Of a stretch of 64,000 nt of DNA, positions 8,801 to 16,458 are shown one piece after another. Source of the DNA: Staphylococcus argensis (GTDB lineage: Bacteria; Bacillota; Bacilli; Staphylococcales; Staphylococcaceae); NCBI RefSeq assembly GCF_002902305.1, contig NZ_PPPX01000001.1, forward strand, positions 1,138,062 through 1,202,061. The letters run 5' to 3'. The translations under genes were made by a program, and so were the position numbers. The first letter of the stretch is position 1, and every line of letters starts with the position of its first letter. The notes beneath the pieces were generated by a model. That model did no database searches. It was not told the origin of the DNA and was given only the letters and a program-made list of their open reading frames with translations.

Positions 8801-9557
8801 AGATATAGAACAACCTTCTCAACCGGGTGACGAAGAACAATCAAATGGTTCAAGTAATGATGTTACTCAACCTAGCAAAGATGATTCACACTCAGAGGAC
8901 AACAGCACTCCACCATCTGAACCAACACCATCTCATCCAGGTAGTGTAACGATTACTCAACCATCTGGCGAAACATCACAAGAGGAATCCAAACCAGGCA
9001 AAGTTACGATTCAAGAACCCCAACCAGAACAACAACCAGATAATCAAGCGCCTGTTACAGTTGTTACACCGAAAGAACAAGATCAGTCACCATCAGAAGG
9101 TCATTCATCAACAACGAATACGAGTACTCACACAACTCAAGTGATAGACCACCTTAATGGAAATACGTGTGGAACTGCTCTTGTAGATCAGAATTCAGTA
9201 TTACAGGATGGAGTAACGTCTCAATCGCTTATTCAATCTCACGCACCTCTATTAGAAGAGACAGACCACCCTACTAATACTGTTGTGAACAGTTCGCTTA
9301 TGTCAGAACATCAACTGAAATTAAATTCAGATCTTGTTCAACAATCTGGTTACGAAGCCATTCAACCAATAACTGCACCAACTGTTCAGGAGGTTAAAAA
9401 TACAACACCTACTCACAAAGATAGTACAGCACAAGCGTTACAATTACCTGATACAGGAAATGAATCCCATAATGGTCCTATATGGGGCACTTTAGCCTTA
9501 ATCGCTGGAATCTTTACTTTACGTTGGAGAAAACGTAAATCTAACAACCAACAATAA
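5796..9557 (+). CDS. C-terminal fragment: M60 catalytic domain, mucin-binding-like domain, repeat stalk and LPXTG anchor
   Basis: 1253 codons in the downstream frame. The zinc motif HEVGHGYDG is at residues 236-244, with a downstream Glu in LLETWNN at about 259, the M60 arrangement. About residues 430-640 contain FLGLSNDNVASL, VYFKTDYITM and IYHAEPGRLKF, which resemble the enhancin mucin-binding module (PF03272). Residues about 715-1080 are Pro/Gly/Asp/Glu/Ser repeats. LPDTG at 1217-1221 is followed by a hydrophobic helix and the basic tail RWRKRKSNNQQ. There is no signal peptide and no good ribosome site in this frame, so it depends on the upstream fragment. Domain calls are from motif reading. 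Confidence 0.75.
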   Translation: MVRGSNTTQAGTLRGQNHMRQSLDIVVPANTKAYIRSKDVVNKKQLTAELITDSSKSDARTNFALDHNWHEIQASKDGALFIKTPSDLDGPVDVEYYVEGNKGVDMPHYKLNGDIEKFKRDWQESDAAFAVAESEHSQILIPHVDKDYVLNMEDAAGPSGFKSLDETLNYHEDMLKHYDHWLGLDDSSDIHANSPQQYFIRADKTGAGAAYYNPDHTATNGDSVVPFLSRSWLLLHEVGHGYDGYVVHPNTATDIVLLETWNNIYGNLMVSTVDSKQGDWLYGGKQEAYQKQELDKMTQQGDDYQFIRQSFKSRLNIMATLVRGTGEESFIKFNKYMREMGNKVKERSINDQLAEEWGNLSDVNLIPYFDLAGIPVNDSVKERIYEQGNTILYPLSLLTSDESEQDRIKESEHMVSRHDLISTDALKDAGVTTSSTIDLKLNGNQLRDNAEVKLLDGKRVVATAQVKDNQVHFDEVPIGVYKVEAPFTTDGKLPKTEYIVMKAHDDNQLELNYPAEAKSDYSEVANFLGLSNDNVASLTYNPTTNKVKIADSLKAPHVYFKTDYITMTIKDKNGEVKYQKEMIGNQARTGDNIEEVDVQPGDTLEIYHAEPGRLKFSNNNTNQPISALETKDKTTTYHFTPYGLTKTDEDEAYQRYLDNLKAELENKQADLEAHPDLDSRKIVSGLYAEINNLKDQDKQQFIEDYRDLLEKTGVIESEDANDDNHEEEPSEPGDGDNDNSENPEDPGSTDDPSDSGSDETTPGDSEDPGDDNNNNGNDEEPGNSEAPSEPGGGYEQPSNPGDEDDNSDNPVDPGNEDNPTTPGDDEEQPSEPGNEEQPGDSETNPGDSEQPSDPGADDNNNGNDEEPGNSENPSEPGDNDEQPTQPGDSEDQPGDSHQPGNSEEPNEPGNDDNQPGDDTTQPGNDDNNSEDPSSTDNPTTPGHSEEPSEPGDSNEQPGVDETNPGDSEQPGDNETDPGDSEQPGDNEHSTQPGDSEVPSEPGDIEQPSQPGDEEQSNGSSNDVTQPSKDDSHSEDNSTPPSEPTPSHPGSVTITQPSGETSQEESKPGKVTIQEPQPEQQPDNQAPVTVVTPKEQDQSPSEGHSSTTNTSTHTTQVIDHLNGNTCGTALVDQNSVLQDGVTSQSLIQSHAPLLEETDHPTNTVVNSSLMSEHQLKLNSDLVQQSGYEAIQPITAPTVQEVKNTTPTHKDSTAQALQLPDTGNESHNGPIWGTLALIAGIFTLRWRKRKSNNQQ
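7975..9015 (+). repeat. Tandem-like PGDSE/EPGD coding repeats of the surface protein stalk
   Basis: Irregular units built on EPGD, QPGDSE and DPGN recur across about 340 codons. One long block is duplicated: NNNGNDEEPGNSE occurs at about 8113-8151 and again at about 8371-8409. Such repeats recombine easily and may vary in length between strains or be misassembled. Confidence 0.8.
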
Positions 9558-9599
9558 AAATTAACTCAATCACATCTACACAACTTTGAGTCATAAAAT

Positions 9600-9646
9600 A
9601 CATCCCTTAGGTTTTCTTGACTACAAGAAGACCTAAGGGATGTTTT
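9600..9646 (+). terminator. Terminator of the M60 surface protein gene
   Basis: CATCCCTTAGGTTTTCTTG pairs with CAAGAAGACCTAAGGGATG, followed by TTTTA. Confidence 0.88.
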
Positions 9647-9715
9647 ACTTCTTATCTATACTGTATATTTTCAAATTCAACCTAATCACCTACTTTTAAA
9701 ATGCACCATAATACA

Positions 9716-9758
9716 TAAAAAGGCTTGAGATAAGTCATCTTCAACTTACCTCAAGCCA
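9716..9758 (-). terminator. Terminator of ackA
   Basis: On the minus strand GGCTTGAGGTAAGT pairs with ACTTATCTCAAGCC and is followed by TTTTTA, 50 bp after the ackA stop. Confidence 0.85.
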
Positions 9759-9808
9759 TTATCATCTTACAATTTTAGAAAGCTAGTCTAATTCATACAG
9801 TTTAAAAA

Positions 9809-11005
9809 TTACACTTCACCGTATTTAACAACATCTCTAGCAATCATCACTTCTTCGTTTGTCGGAATAACCAAGACTTTAACAGGTGAATCATCTGTAC
9901 TAATGAGTCCTTCACCATCTGTCATCGCTTGGTTCTTCTCTTTATCTAACTTCACACCCATAAATTCGAGACCTTGAAGTACACGTTCACGCGTTTCTGG
10001 AGAGTGTTCACCTACACCAGCTGTCATGATAATCACGTCGGCACCTTGCATATGTGCTGCATACGCACCAATGTAACCATGAATGTGACGAGCGTAAACT
10101 TGTAAACCAAGTTCACAACGTTCGCAACCGTTCTTAGCGTCCATTTCAATATCTCGAACGTCACTAAACTTACCAGTTAAACCGAGTAAACCTGACTCTT
10201 TATTGAGAGTATAACGCACTTCTGCTGCTGTCTTACCTGTTTTTTCCATAATAAATGGTACAAGTGCTGGGTCGATATTACCAGAACGTGTGCCCATCGT
10301 TAAACCTGCAAGCGGTGTAAAGCCCATTGAAGTATCAACAGATTCACCGTTAACTACTGCAGCTACAGAAGCACCATTACCGATGTGACAAGAAACAATC
10401 TTTAAGTCTTCGATTGGTTTATCAAGTAATTTCGCAGCTCGGCGACTCACATATTTATGGCTTGTACCATGGAATCCATACTTACGGATACGATAGTCTG
10501 TATAGTACTCATAAGGTAAACTGTACATGTAAGCTGCTTGCGACATAGATTGATGGAATGATGTATCGAATACAGCTACATGTGGGACCTCAGGCAAGAG
10601 TTTGCGGAAAGCGCGAATACCCATTAAGTTTGCTGGGTTATGTAGTGGCGCTAAATCACTAAGTCTTTCGATTTCACGTTCAACTTCATCTGTGATGTAA
10701 GCTGATTTAGGAAAAGACTCTCCGCCGTGAACGACACGATGTCCTGTACCATCAATATCGTTAACATCTTTGATTAAATCATGTTCTTTTAAACTATCTA
10801 ACATGATATGTACTGCTTTGTCGTGGTCAGGAATATCTTTCGTTTCCTTAATCTTCTCACCGTTCAATTCAATCTTGAAGATAGAATTATCTAATCCTAT
10901 ACGTTCGATTAAACCTTTAGTGATTAACTTCTCCTCTGGCATTTCAATGAGTTGGAATTTCAATGATGAACTACCAGCATTGATTGCTAAAATTAATTTT
11001 GACAT
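9809..11005 (-). CDS. ackA: Acetate kinase
   Basis: A 398-residue acetokinase making ATP and acetate from acetyl phosphate. Diagnostic stretches are [16 protein letters not shown] at the N-terminus, [27 protein letters not shown] and the [13 protein letters not shown] region. The start is set at MSKLILAIN with GGAGGCAGCGGGT in front; the longer reading from 11020 overlaps the ribosome site. It lies 81 bp downstream of ytxK, probably in one transcript, but that gap also carries two direct repeats, so separate control is possible. With Pta (not in the window) it drives overflow acetate, which AcsA at 33.3 kb can re-use. Confidence 0.96.
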   Translation of the reverse strand: MSKLILAINAGSSSLKFQLIEMPEEKLITKGLIERIGLDNSIFKIELNGEKIKETKDIPDHDKAVHIMLDSLKEHDLIKDVNDIDGTGHRVVHGGESFPKSAYITDEVEREIERLSDLAPLHNPANLMGIRAFRKLLPEVPHVAVFDTSFHQSMSQAAYMYSLPYEYYTDYRIRKYGFHGTSHKYVSRRAAKLLDKPIEDLKIVSCHIGNGASVAAVVNGESVDTSMGFTPLAGLTMGTRSGNIDPALVPFIMEKTGKTAAEVRYTLNKESGLLGLTGKFSDVRDIEMDAKNGCERCELGLQVYARHIHGYIGAYAAHMQGADVIIMTAGVGEHSPETRERVLQGLEFMGVKLDKEKNQAMTDGEGLISTDDSPVKVLVIPTNEEVMIARDVVKYGEV

Positions 11006-11055
11006 ACCCGCTGCCTCCAATTTACAGATGTTTGATTCAATTTCTATTTAACCAC

Positions 11056-11088
11056 TAATACAGTTTTTTATCAAGAGTAATACAGTTT
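11056..11088. repeat. Two direct repeats TAATACAGTTT between ytxK and ackA
   Basis: TAATACAGTTT occurs at 11056-11066 and 11078-11088, with starts 22 bp apart, about two helical turns. A candidate ackA promoter on the minus strand (TTGATA, then TTAAAT) lies across them. Confidence 0.45.
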
Positions 11089-12034
11089 ATTTCTCAGAAT
11101 GATTTTCCCCCATCCAATCATTGAGCTCTTGAATGAATCCTTGAAACTGTTGTGGGTTCTTGAAGTCTGGAATGTTAGCTAGCAATACCTCTACAGGTCT
11201 AGTAACATTAGCTTCTTTTTTCTGTAGGATTAACAGAGATTTACGTGCTTTTTCATTCTTGAATAAAGTGCTCGGTAAATGTAGGAAAGCTTGCATTTCT
11301 GCTTCTGTTGCAATATAACTTTGCAACTGTTTCACATGGTCGCCCTCGAATATTTGGCTCGGAACGACGAGAAATGCGTAGCCTGTCGGTTTCAATGTTT
11401 GAATCGCTTGTTCAATCAATAGGTAATGTGAATAGCTGTGACCTTCATCGAAGCCAAGTTTCATTTCATGACTTCGTTCATCTAATGGATAATATCCAAT
11501 CGGTAAGTCACTCACTACGACATCTGCTTCTTCAAATGGAAGTGGCATAATCGCATCTTGTGGGTACACATCAAATGGAATTTCTAAGAAGTTAGCTAAA
11601 TGAACACTCACGCGAGATAACGTCGGATCCACTTCAACCAAATGATGCATAAGTGTTGTATTCTTTAACACTTCATGCACTGTAGCGCTCAAGTGACCCG
11701 CACCACTCGCTAAATCTACAACATGCATTTCTTCGTAATCAGACATAAATTTATCGACTAAGAAGCCTAGGATCAAGCCAATTGAATCAGGTGTGATTTG
11801 GTGATTCGCTTGAACATCCTCTTCTTGTAATAAACTTAAGTAAGCGAATTGAAATGCTTTACGACGGTCTTGTAAAGTCGCTTGTTCTAATAAGTCGCGC
11901 TGATTCGTGTACACCTGTTCCATCGCGAGACCTAAGTTCTCAATTAAACTTTGTCCATTCTCCTTGTGCAATGCTTTCGCCTGTTCATCTAACGTTGTGA
12001 AGAGTTTCTCCATTACAGTTTGTTCTTCAGTCAT
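11087..12034 (-). CDS. Class I SAM-dependent methyltransferase (YtxK family)
   Basis: 315 residues resembling the N-6 adenine methylase fold. The SAM-binding region is HVVDLASGAGHLSATV (about residues 111-126), and motif IV reads DLPIGYYP in place of NPPY, which is characteristic of YtxK. The N-terminal helical part (residues 1-100) has no recognised activity. The start ATG follows AGAAAGGAC. YtxK sits beside ackA in bacilli and staphylococci. The target is unknown and DNA methylation should not be assumed. It has a strong promoter of its own at 12147-12175. The tpx gene that usually precedes it is absent here. Confidence 0.85.
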   Translation of the reverse strand: MTEEQTVMEKLFTTLDEQAKALHKENGQSLIENLGLAMEQVYTNQRDLLEQATLQDRRKAFQFAYLSLLQEEDVQANHQITPDSIGLILGFLVDKFMSDYEEMHVVDLASGAGHLSATVHEVLKNTTLMHHLVEVDPTLSRVSVHLANFLEIPFDVYPQDAIMPLPFEEADVVVSDLPIGYYPLDERSHEMKLGFDEGHSYSHYLLIEQAIQTLKPTGYAFLVVPSQIFEGDHVKQLQSYIATEAEMQAFLHLPSTLFKNEKARKSLLILQKKEANVTRPVEVLLANIPDFKNPQQFQGFIQELNDWMGENHSEK

Positions 12035-12146
12035 GACATTAGTCCTTTCTCTATAAAGTCCTGGTTAAATGCTATTAAATACATCTGTAAATGAGACAGT
12101 CGTTAACTTCATTTTAACAATCTGCTACAATTTAGCGTATTCAATA

Positions 12147-12175
12147 ATTATGGACAGAATAGTAATTATTGTCAA
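12147..12175 (-). promoter_or_regulatory. Sigma-A promoter of ytxK-ackA
   Basis: On the minus strand TTGACA (12170-12175) and CATAAT (12147-12152) are exactly 17 bp apart, about 110 bp before the ytxK start. This near-consensus match shows that the upstream RNA-like region need not be a ytxK leader. Confidence 0.75.
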
Positions 12176-12493
12176 TGTCATCGAACTGCTTACCCTTAAG
12201 ATACGATTTACTACTTTTACTGATTCCATTTTTAAAATGCGAGTTCAAACACCGTATCTTACACCTAATGTCGCACAATCGAATGTGTAGTTGAATCTAA
12301 ATTAACACTTAATTTGTATAATTCAGACAACTAACCGCACACTTGCTATTTATTTCTCTATATATTCTCTGTTAATTGTTCACTCTTAACGTATTACAAA
12401 GTACATCGTTCGAGTATCAATTCTCTTCGCGATGCTAATATTCTTAAAAATATAAATAAAGACACATTGTTTGCGTTAAGCTTGTGAACTTGA

Positions 12494-12642
12494 GAAGTAA
12501 TTGTGGTTTCTAATAGGCGAACAACTTTCTCAGCTCCTCTACCTAAAGACAATCCATCGCACAGAAGCGACGAAGAAAGTCTATCTTTACGTGAGTATCT
12601 CCTTGCTCACTCACTATCCTATCGCCACGAATTACTTCCTTA
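12494..12642 (-). ncRNA. Candidate structured small RNA of unknown family
   Basis: On the minus strand the first bases after a good promoter (12649-12678) read GAAGTAATTCGTGG (12625-12638). They can pair with CCACAATTACTTC (12494-12506), closing a region of about 145 nt. Adjacent ATAGG/CCTAT pairing extends the stem. Inside are GTGAGT/ACTCAC, CGTCGC/GCGATG (one wobble) and AAAGA/TCTTT stems, plus an alternative ACTTTCT/AGAAAGT pairing. No T-box, riboswitch or known staphylococcal RNA motif was recognised and there is no obvious coding frame. No T-rich terminator follows directly, so the 3' end is uncertain. Confidence 0.5.
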
Positions 12643-12648
12643 CAAGCT

Positions 12649-12678
12649 ATTATAACGCTTACAATATGTCTCTAACAA
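12649..12678 (-). promoter_or_regulatory. Promoter of the candidate RNA with overlapping cre-like site
   Basis: On the minus strand TTGTTA (12673-12678), an 18-bp spacer, then TATAAT (12649-12654). TGTAAGCGTTATAA at 12650-12663 matches the CcpA box TGWAARCGYTWNCW at 13 of 14 positions and overlaps the -10. The predicted start, about 12642, is 4 nt before the closing stem. Confidence 0.55.
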
Positions 12679-12698
12679 CGTTTAATATTCATTTGACG

Positions 12699-13253
12699 TC
12701 ATTTTTTTAAAAAGAAGAGCTTTGCGTATTTATTTTTAATCACTACAGTGTCACCAAAGTAGTCATGAATGCCTCGATGTTGAGGCGTGAATAAGACTAC
12801 GACGTAAGGTAAACATAACATCACGCCACTTACAATACGACCCAGCCACTCTCTAAATAACACATCTGACCAACGAAGGGCTTCACGATCCACCCGTTCA
12901 ACTCTAATATTGCAAATCATCTTTCCTAAAGTCTGCTTAAAGCATTTGGTTAGCAGTACGAAATAAAGATAGAAGATGAGCGCTTTGACGAGATGATCGA
13001 CGCTGAAGTAATTAATCCATAACTTCCAGTCTGGAATATGTGTGAAATGATTTAAAGGTGCGAGAATAAGTCTTTGAAGACCGTGAATAATTAATACATC
13101 GATGATAAAACTTACAAGTCGTATACCAAAGCCAGCATAGATTTGCTCACGAACACCTTGATAATACAAGTTGGAGAGCTCATCCGAGTTCGCTTGTTGA
13201 CTTGTATGTGACTCCGTGTTGTGAAACATTTCCCCCGTATATGCATTCATCAT
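12699..13253 (-). CDS. RDD family membrane protein (YteJ-like)
   Basis: About 184 residues with the RDD-type segment FGIRLVSFIIDVLI, in which an Arg and an Asp lie in the first membrane helix, then further helices at HLVKALIFYLYFVLL and WLGRIVSGVMLCLPYVVVLF. A conserved GKMICNIRV precedes the last part. It directly follows sppA, whose stop is adjacent, as yteJ follows sppA in Bacillus. The ATG at 13253 was preferred to the GTG at 13262 because AGGTGA lies just ahead of it; 13250 is also possible. It is probably a small accessory membrane protein or transporter-like unit; the function is unknown. Confidence 0.78.
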   Translation of the reverse strand: MMNAYTGEMFHNTESHTSQQANSDELSNLYYQGVREQIYAGFGIRLVSFIIDVLIIHGLQRLILAPLNHFTHIPDWKLWINYFSVDHLVKALIFYLYFVLLTKCFKQTLGKMICNIRVERVDREALRWSDVLFREWLGRIVSGVMLCLPYVVVLFTPQHRGIHDYFGDTVVIKNKYAKLFFLKK

Positions 13254-13262
13254 CTCATTCAC

Positions 13263-14258
13263 CTACCCTTCGTAAAGATATTCTGGTTTCGCTTTAGAAT
13301 CATTATGAATCGCTGATTTCAACTGTTTAACATCATTCTTGATGCCATCGATCGATGATTTAACAGAGAAGATAGATGAGAAGAAACCATCATCCATAGA
13401 GTACTCAAAGACTTCAGGATCATCTTTGCCGATGTCTTTACTTAAGGCTTTCAGTGCTGTCTGTTTGTAGCCTATCTCATCGATGAGCCCATTGTCTTTC
13501 GCTTGTTGCGCACTGTATAATCGACCGTCTGCAAGATGGCGTACTTTCGATTCACTCATGTGACGACCATCTTTTACGACATCGACGAAACGATCAAAAC
13601 TATCATCAATGACAGATTGCATAATCTGTTTCTCTTCTTTCGTCATATGACGAGAACTGCTTAAGATATCTTTATGATCACCCGATTTAATCACGTTCTC
13701 TTTAATACCTAATTTCTTCTGTAAATCTGAATAATCAATATTAGACATAATGACACCGATAGAACCCGTCATACTTTGTGGGCCTGCATAAATCTTATCT
13801 GCAGGTGCTGATATGTAGTAACCGCCTGATGCCGCCATGTCTTCCATCTGTACATAAACTTTCTTATCGGCTTTCTTAATCTGTTTAATCTTTTGATAAA
13901 TTTCATCACTTGGGTAAGTACCGCCACCAGGTGAATTAACTGTGAGTAGCATGCCATCGACGGTATCGTCATTTTTCACTTTATCGAGTTGCTTCAGAAA
14001 GGCCTCGTGATTATACTCTCCGCCACCGAAGAGTCCACCACTTTCGCCACCACTCATAATCTCACCATTTAACGTAAGATGTGCGATACGATGTTGACTA
14101 TTTCCATCCTTTTCCACCTGTTCTGTAAAAGGATCGATGTCACCAATACCTTGATTGTTAAACATAGCAGAAACAAGAGCTGATATTGAACTTACCGTAA
14201 TACCACCAATGATGATGACTACGGCTAAGATGATTGCGATGATTCGCTTTTTCGACAT
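13263..14258 (-). CDS. sppA: Signal peptide peptidase SppA (S49 family)
   Basis: 331 residues: an N-terminal membrane anchor (IIAIILAVVIIIGGITVSS, about residues 5-23), then an extracellular serine protease domain. The nucleophile Ser lies in MTGSIGVIMS and the Lys general base is expected in the downstream helix region, the Ser-Lys dyad of bacilli. NSPGGGTYPSDEI and MAASGGYYIS are family hallmarks. The start ATG follows GGAGG. It degrades leftover signal peptides in the membrane. It is cotranscribed with the RDD gene. Confidence 0.92.
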   Translation of the reverse strand: MSKKRIIAIILAVVIIIGGITVSSISALVSAMFNNQGIGDIDPFTEQVEKDGNSQHRIAHLTLNGEIMSGGESGGLFGGGEYNHEAFLKQLDKVKNDDTVDGMLLTVNSPGGGTYPSDEIYQKIKQIKKADKKVYVQMEDMAASGGYYISAPADKIYAGPQSMTGSIGVIMSNIDYSDLQKKLGIKENVIKSGDHKDILSSSRHMTKEEKQIMQSVIDDSFDRFVDVVKDGRHMSESKVRHLADGRLYSAQQAKDNGLIDEIGYKQTALKALSKDIGKDDPEVFEYSMDDGFFSSIFSVKSSIDGIKNDVKQLKSAIHNDSKAKPEYLYEG

Positions 14259-14357
14259 ATTTCAACCTCCATGTATAGTGTTACTTTTTTATTTAAACAC
14301 AGATGATAAGTGGCTGTATAGTTCCTGTTGTAGGCAATTGATTGTCGCTAACAAGAA

Positions 14358-14399
14358 AGAGCCTAAGTTCATTTATTACTAATGAACTTAGACTCTTTT
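14358..14399 (-). terminator. Hairpin terminator of the desulfurase-thiI-TSUP operon
   Basis: AGAGCCTAAGTTCAT pairs with ATGAACTTAGACTCT; the T run is modest on the minus strand and better on the plus strand. Confidence 0.65.
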
Positions 14400-14416
14400 C
14401 AAAATAACGCGTTCTC

Positions 14417-15190
14417 TTAATGTACTAACTGCATAACGTAATCATATGCATTTTTCAATATCAATAAAGCAGTAACAACGATGAAGAGCATTTTAACATA
14501 ACCTACGCCCTGCTTAATTGCGAACATCGCACCAACATAGGAACCAGCAATCATACTTGCGGCCATAATCAAGCCGTAAAGATAATTGACTTCACCTAAG
14601 ATTATAAACAGTATGAGTGCTCCAAGGTTAGAGGCAAAGTTCAACACTTTTGCGTTCCCGGCAGCGCCTAGAAAGTCAAAGCCAAACATCAAGAGAATAA
14701 ACATCATGAATGACCCTGTACCTCCACCGAGAAATCCATCGTAGAATCCTATTAACGACAACAATACAGTGATCAGCAACGCTTTCTTGACTGTGAAACT
14801 CTGAACTCTGCGTACGTCGCCCCAATCCTTTTTAAAAATCGTATAAAGCAACACGAGCGTTAATATGACGATGACAATAGGCTTTAAAAGTTGAGCAGGT
14901 AAGAAAGTCGCTAAACTCGCGCCAAGCATCGCTAGTATAAATACAGGAATAAATAATCTCCCGACTAATTTCAAGTCAACTTTACCTGAACGAATGAAAC
15001 GAATGGCGCTCGTCATCGAGCCGAAGACACTCGCCAGTTTATTAGTACCTAAAGCCATTGATGGTGGTAAACCTACTGCTAGTAATGTCGGAATCGATAT
15101 CAAACCGCCTCCACCCACAACGGCGTCAATAAAGGCAGCTAGAAATCCTAGCGCCATAATAATTAATATAATTGAGATACTCCAATCCAT
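14417..15190 (-). CDS. TSUP family sulfite/anion exporter (TauE/SafE)
   Basis: 257 residues, almost entirely hydrophobic with about 8 predicted helices. The two TSUP signatures are AFIDAVVGGGGLISIPTLL near the N-terminus and GFYDGFLGGGTGSF in the middle; both carry the glycine-rich turn typical of the family. GGGGATGGG precedes the start. It is the last gene of a minus-strand run behind the cysteine desulfurase and thiI (44-bp gap), so it may export a sulfur compound linked to their chemistry. The substrate is not established. Confidence 0.85.
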   Translation of the reverse strand: MDWSISIILIIMALGFLAAFIDAVVGGGGLISIPTLLAVGLPPSMALGTNKLASVFGSMTSAIRFIRSGKVDLKLVGRLFIPVFILAMLGASLATFLPAQLLKPIVIVILTLVLLYTIFKKDWGDVRRVQSFTVKKALLITVLLSLIGFYDGFLGGGTGSFMMFILLMFGFDFLGAAGNAKVLNFASNLGALILFIILGEVNYLYGLIMAASMIAGSYVGAMFAIKQGVGYVKMLFIVVTALLILKNAYDYVMQLVH

Positions 15191-15234
15191 AACTACCCAT
15201 CCCCTCTTAGCGGTCTTATCTTAGAAGCCTAAGA

Positions 15235-16458
15235 TTAGAATAAATCATTTGCTAAATCTTCTGTATCGAGTTCTTTCTCGCTTTGATAGTCTTCAGTAAT
15301 CGTTAATGTTTCAATGTCATTTGTAGCACGTTGAATCATCTCTGAGAAATCATAAACACTTTCGTATTCTTCAACTTTCTCAAAGTTCGGCTCAGTTACA
15401 GGATTCTTCGGTGTGAAGATCGTGCAGCAATCTTCATAAGGTTGAATTGATACCTCATACGTACCGATCGCTCTCGCCTTTTTAACAATCTCTTCTTTAT
15501 CTAAAGTCAGCAACGGTCTCAGCACTGGCGTTGACGTCACATGGTTAATGGCGTACATACTCTTCAACGTCTGGCTTGCCACTTGTCCGAGGTTCTCTCC
15601 ATTAACGATAGCGTCTGCCCCCACACGGTGCACAAGATTATCCGCAATACGCATCATCATACGTCGTGTAGAGGTCATCGTATAGCGTGGATGGACGACT
15701 TTGTTAATCTGTTTCTGAATTTCTGTAAAAGGCACGATGTGTAAATTAATCGGTCCGACTTTCTTCGCAAGTAAGCGTGTTAATTCAATGACTTTCTCTT
15801 TCGCCTTTTCACTTGTAAAAGGCGGGCTGTGGAAGTGCATCGCTTCAATAGTCACACCGCGACGCATGACTTCCATTCCAGCGACAGGAGAATCAATACC
15901 ACCTGATAACATGAGCACCGTTTTACCCCCTGTACCTACTGGTAGACCACCTGGTCCTGGGATGATTGCATCATAAATGTAAATTGCATCACGACGAACT
16001 TCAACTTGAATCGTATGATCAGGATGATGAACATCCACAGTAAGCGCGTCGGTATTCTGCAACACCGCAGCTCCAATTGTACGTTGTAACTCAAATGTTT
16101 CCATTGGGAAAGACTTGTCAGAACGCTTCACATTAATCTTGAAAGTGTCGCCATCTTCGTAGCTCTTAGCGAAAGCAACCGCTTGTTCATTCGCTGCTTC
16201 TAACGTCTTGTCAATCTTTAATACAGGACTCACGGACTTCACTCCGATGATTTCTTTCAAGCGATCAATTACACTTTCAACATCTGTCTCTTCGGTAATT
16301 TCAATATACATGCGATCACGATTCGCTTTAATCTTCAATTCTTCAAATGAAGATAACGCACTTTGCGTATTAGCGCGTAGTTGATTCACAAATTTCTTTC
16401 TGTTTGCTCCTTTGAGCGTGAGTTCACCATATCTCACTAAGATATGATCATAAATCAT
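15235..16458 (-). CDS. thiI: tRNA 4-thiouridine synthetase ThiI
   Basis: 407 residues, the length of the Gram-positive form without a rhodanese domain. An N-terminal ferredoxin-like/THUMP part (about 1-165) is followed by the PP-loop ATP-pyrophosphatase motif [11 protein letters not shown] (about 183-193) and the [11 protein letters not shown] region. It adenylates U8 of tRNA so that sulfur from the partner desulfurase can be inserted, and may also serve thiamine synthesis. Its ATG overlaps the end of the upstream cysteine desulfurase by 4 bp (16455-16458), indicating tight coupling with the sulfur donor. Confidence 0.95.
   Translation of the reverse strand: MIYDHILVRYGELTLKGANRKKFVNQLRANTQSALSSFEELKIKANRDRMYIEITEETDVESVIDRLKEIIGVKSVSPVLKIDKTLEAANEQAVAFAKSYEDGDTFKINVKRSDKSFPMETFELQRTIGAAVLQNTDALTVDVHHPDHTIQVEVRRDAIYIYDAIIPGPGGLPVGTGGKTVLMLSGGIDSPVAGMEVMRRGVTIEAMHFHSPPFTSEKAKEKVIELTRLLAKKVGPINLHIVPFTEIQKQINKVVHPRYTMTSTRRMMMRIADNLVHRVGADAIVNGENLGQVASQTLKSMYAINHVTSTPVLRPLLTLDKEEIVKKARAIGTYEVSIQPYEDCCTIFTPKNPVTEPNFEKVEEYESVYDFSEMIQRATNDIETLTITEDYQSEKELDTEDLANDLF

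Larger units (their letters stand above)
5077..9557 (+). pseudogene. LPXTG-anchored M60 (enhancin/mucinase-like) metalloprotease, split by a one-base frameshift
   Basis: Two overlapping readings join into one surface protein of about 1493 residues if one base is restored at the A4 run 5791-5794. With a fifth A the frames fuse as TTTIKNVVRGSNTTQ and run on into the conserved M60 N-terminal region. In order the product would have: a signal peptide, a Ser/Gln/Thr-rich linker, an M60-like catalytic domain, a mucin/carbohydrate-binding-like domain, a long Pro-Gly-Asp-Glu-Ser repeat spanning the wall, and an LPDTG sorting signal. M60 proteases cut glycoproteins such as mucins. As sequenced, translation from the normal start stops at 5865 before the catalytic domain, so the secreted enzyme should not be made. 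This could be a real mutation, an on/off variant or a sequencing error. It is the only accessory-looking gene in the window and is flanked by its own promoter and terminator. Confidence 0.85.

Noticed and set aside
7975-9015. CRISPR-like repeat/spacer pattern
   Set aside because: The repeats are irregular, in phase with codons and translate to a PGDSE stalk; no uniform direct repeats or cas genes.
12069-12290. Short plus-strand frames and a 12501-12710 frame as genes replacing tpx
   Set aside because: No ribosome binding sites, no family resemblance, and they oppose the promoter and structured region on the other strand.
12494-12642. Known riboswitch, T-box or 6S RNA
   Set aside because: No GGTACC T-box, no recognisable SAM, lysine, FMN or cobalamin motif, and too short for 6S.
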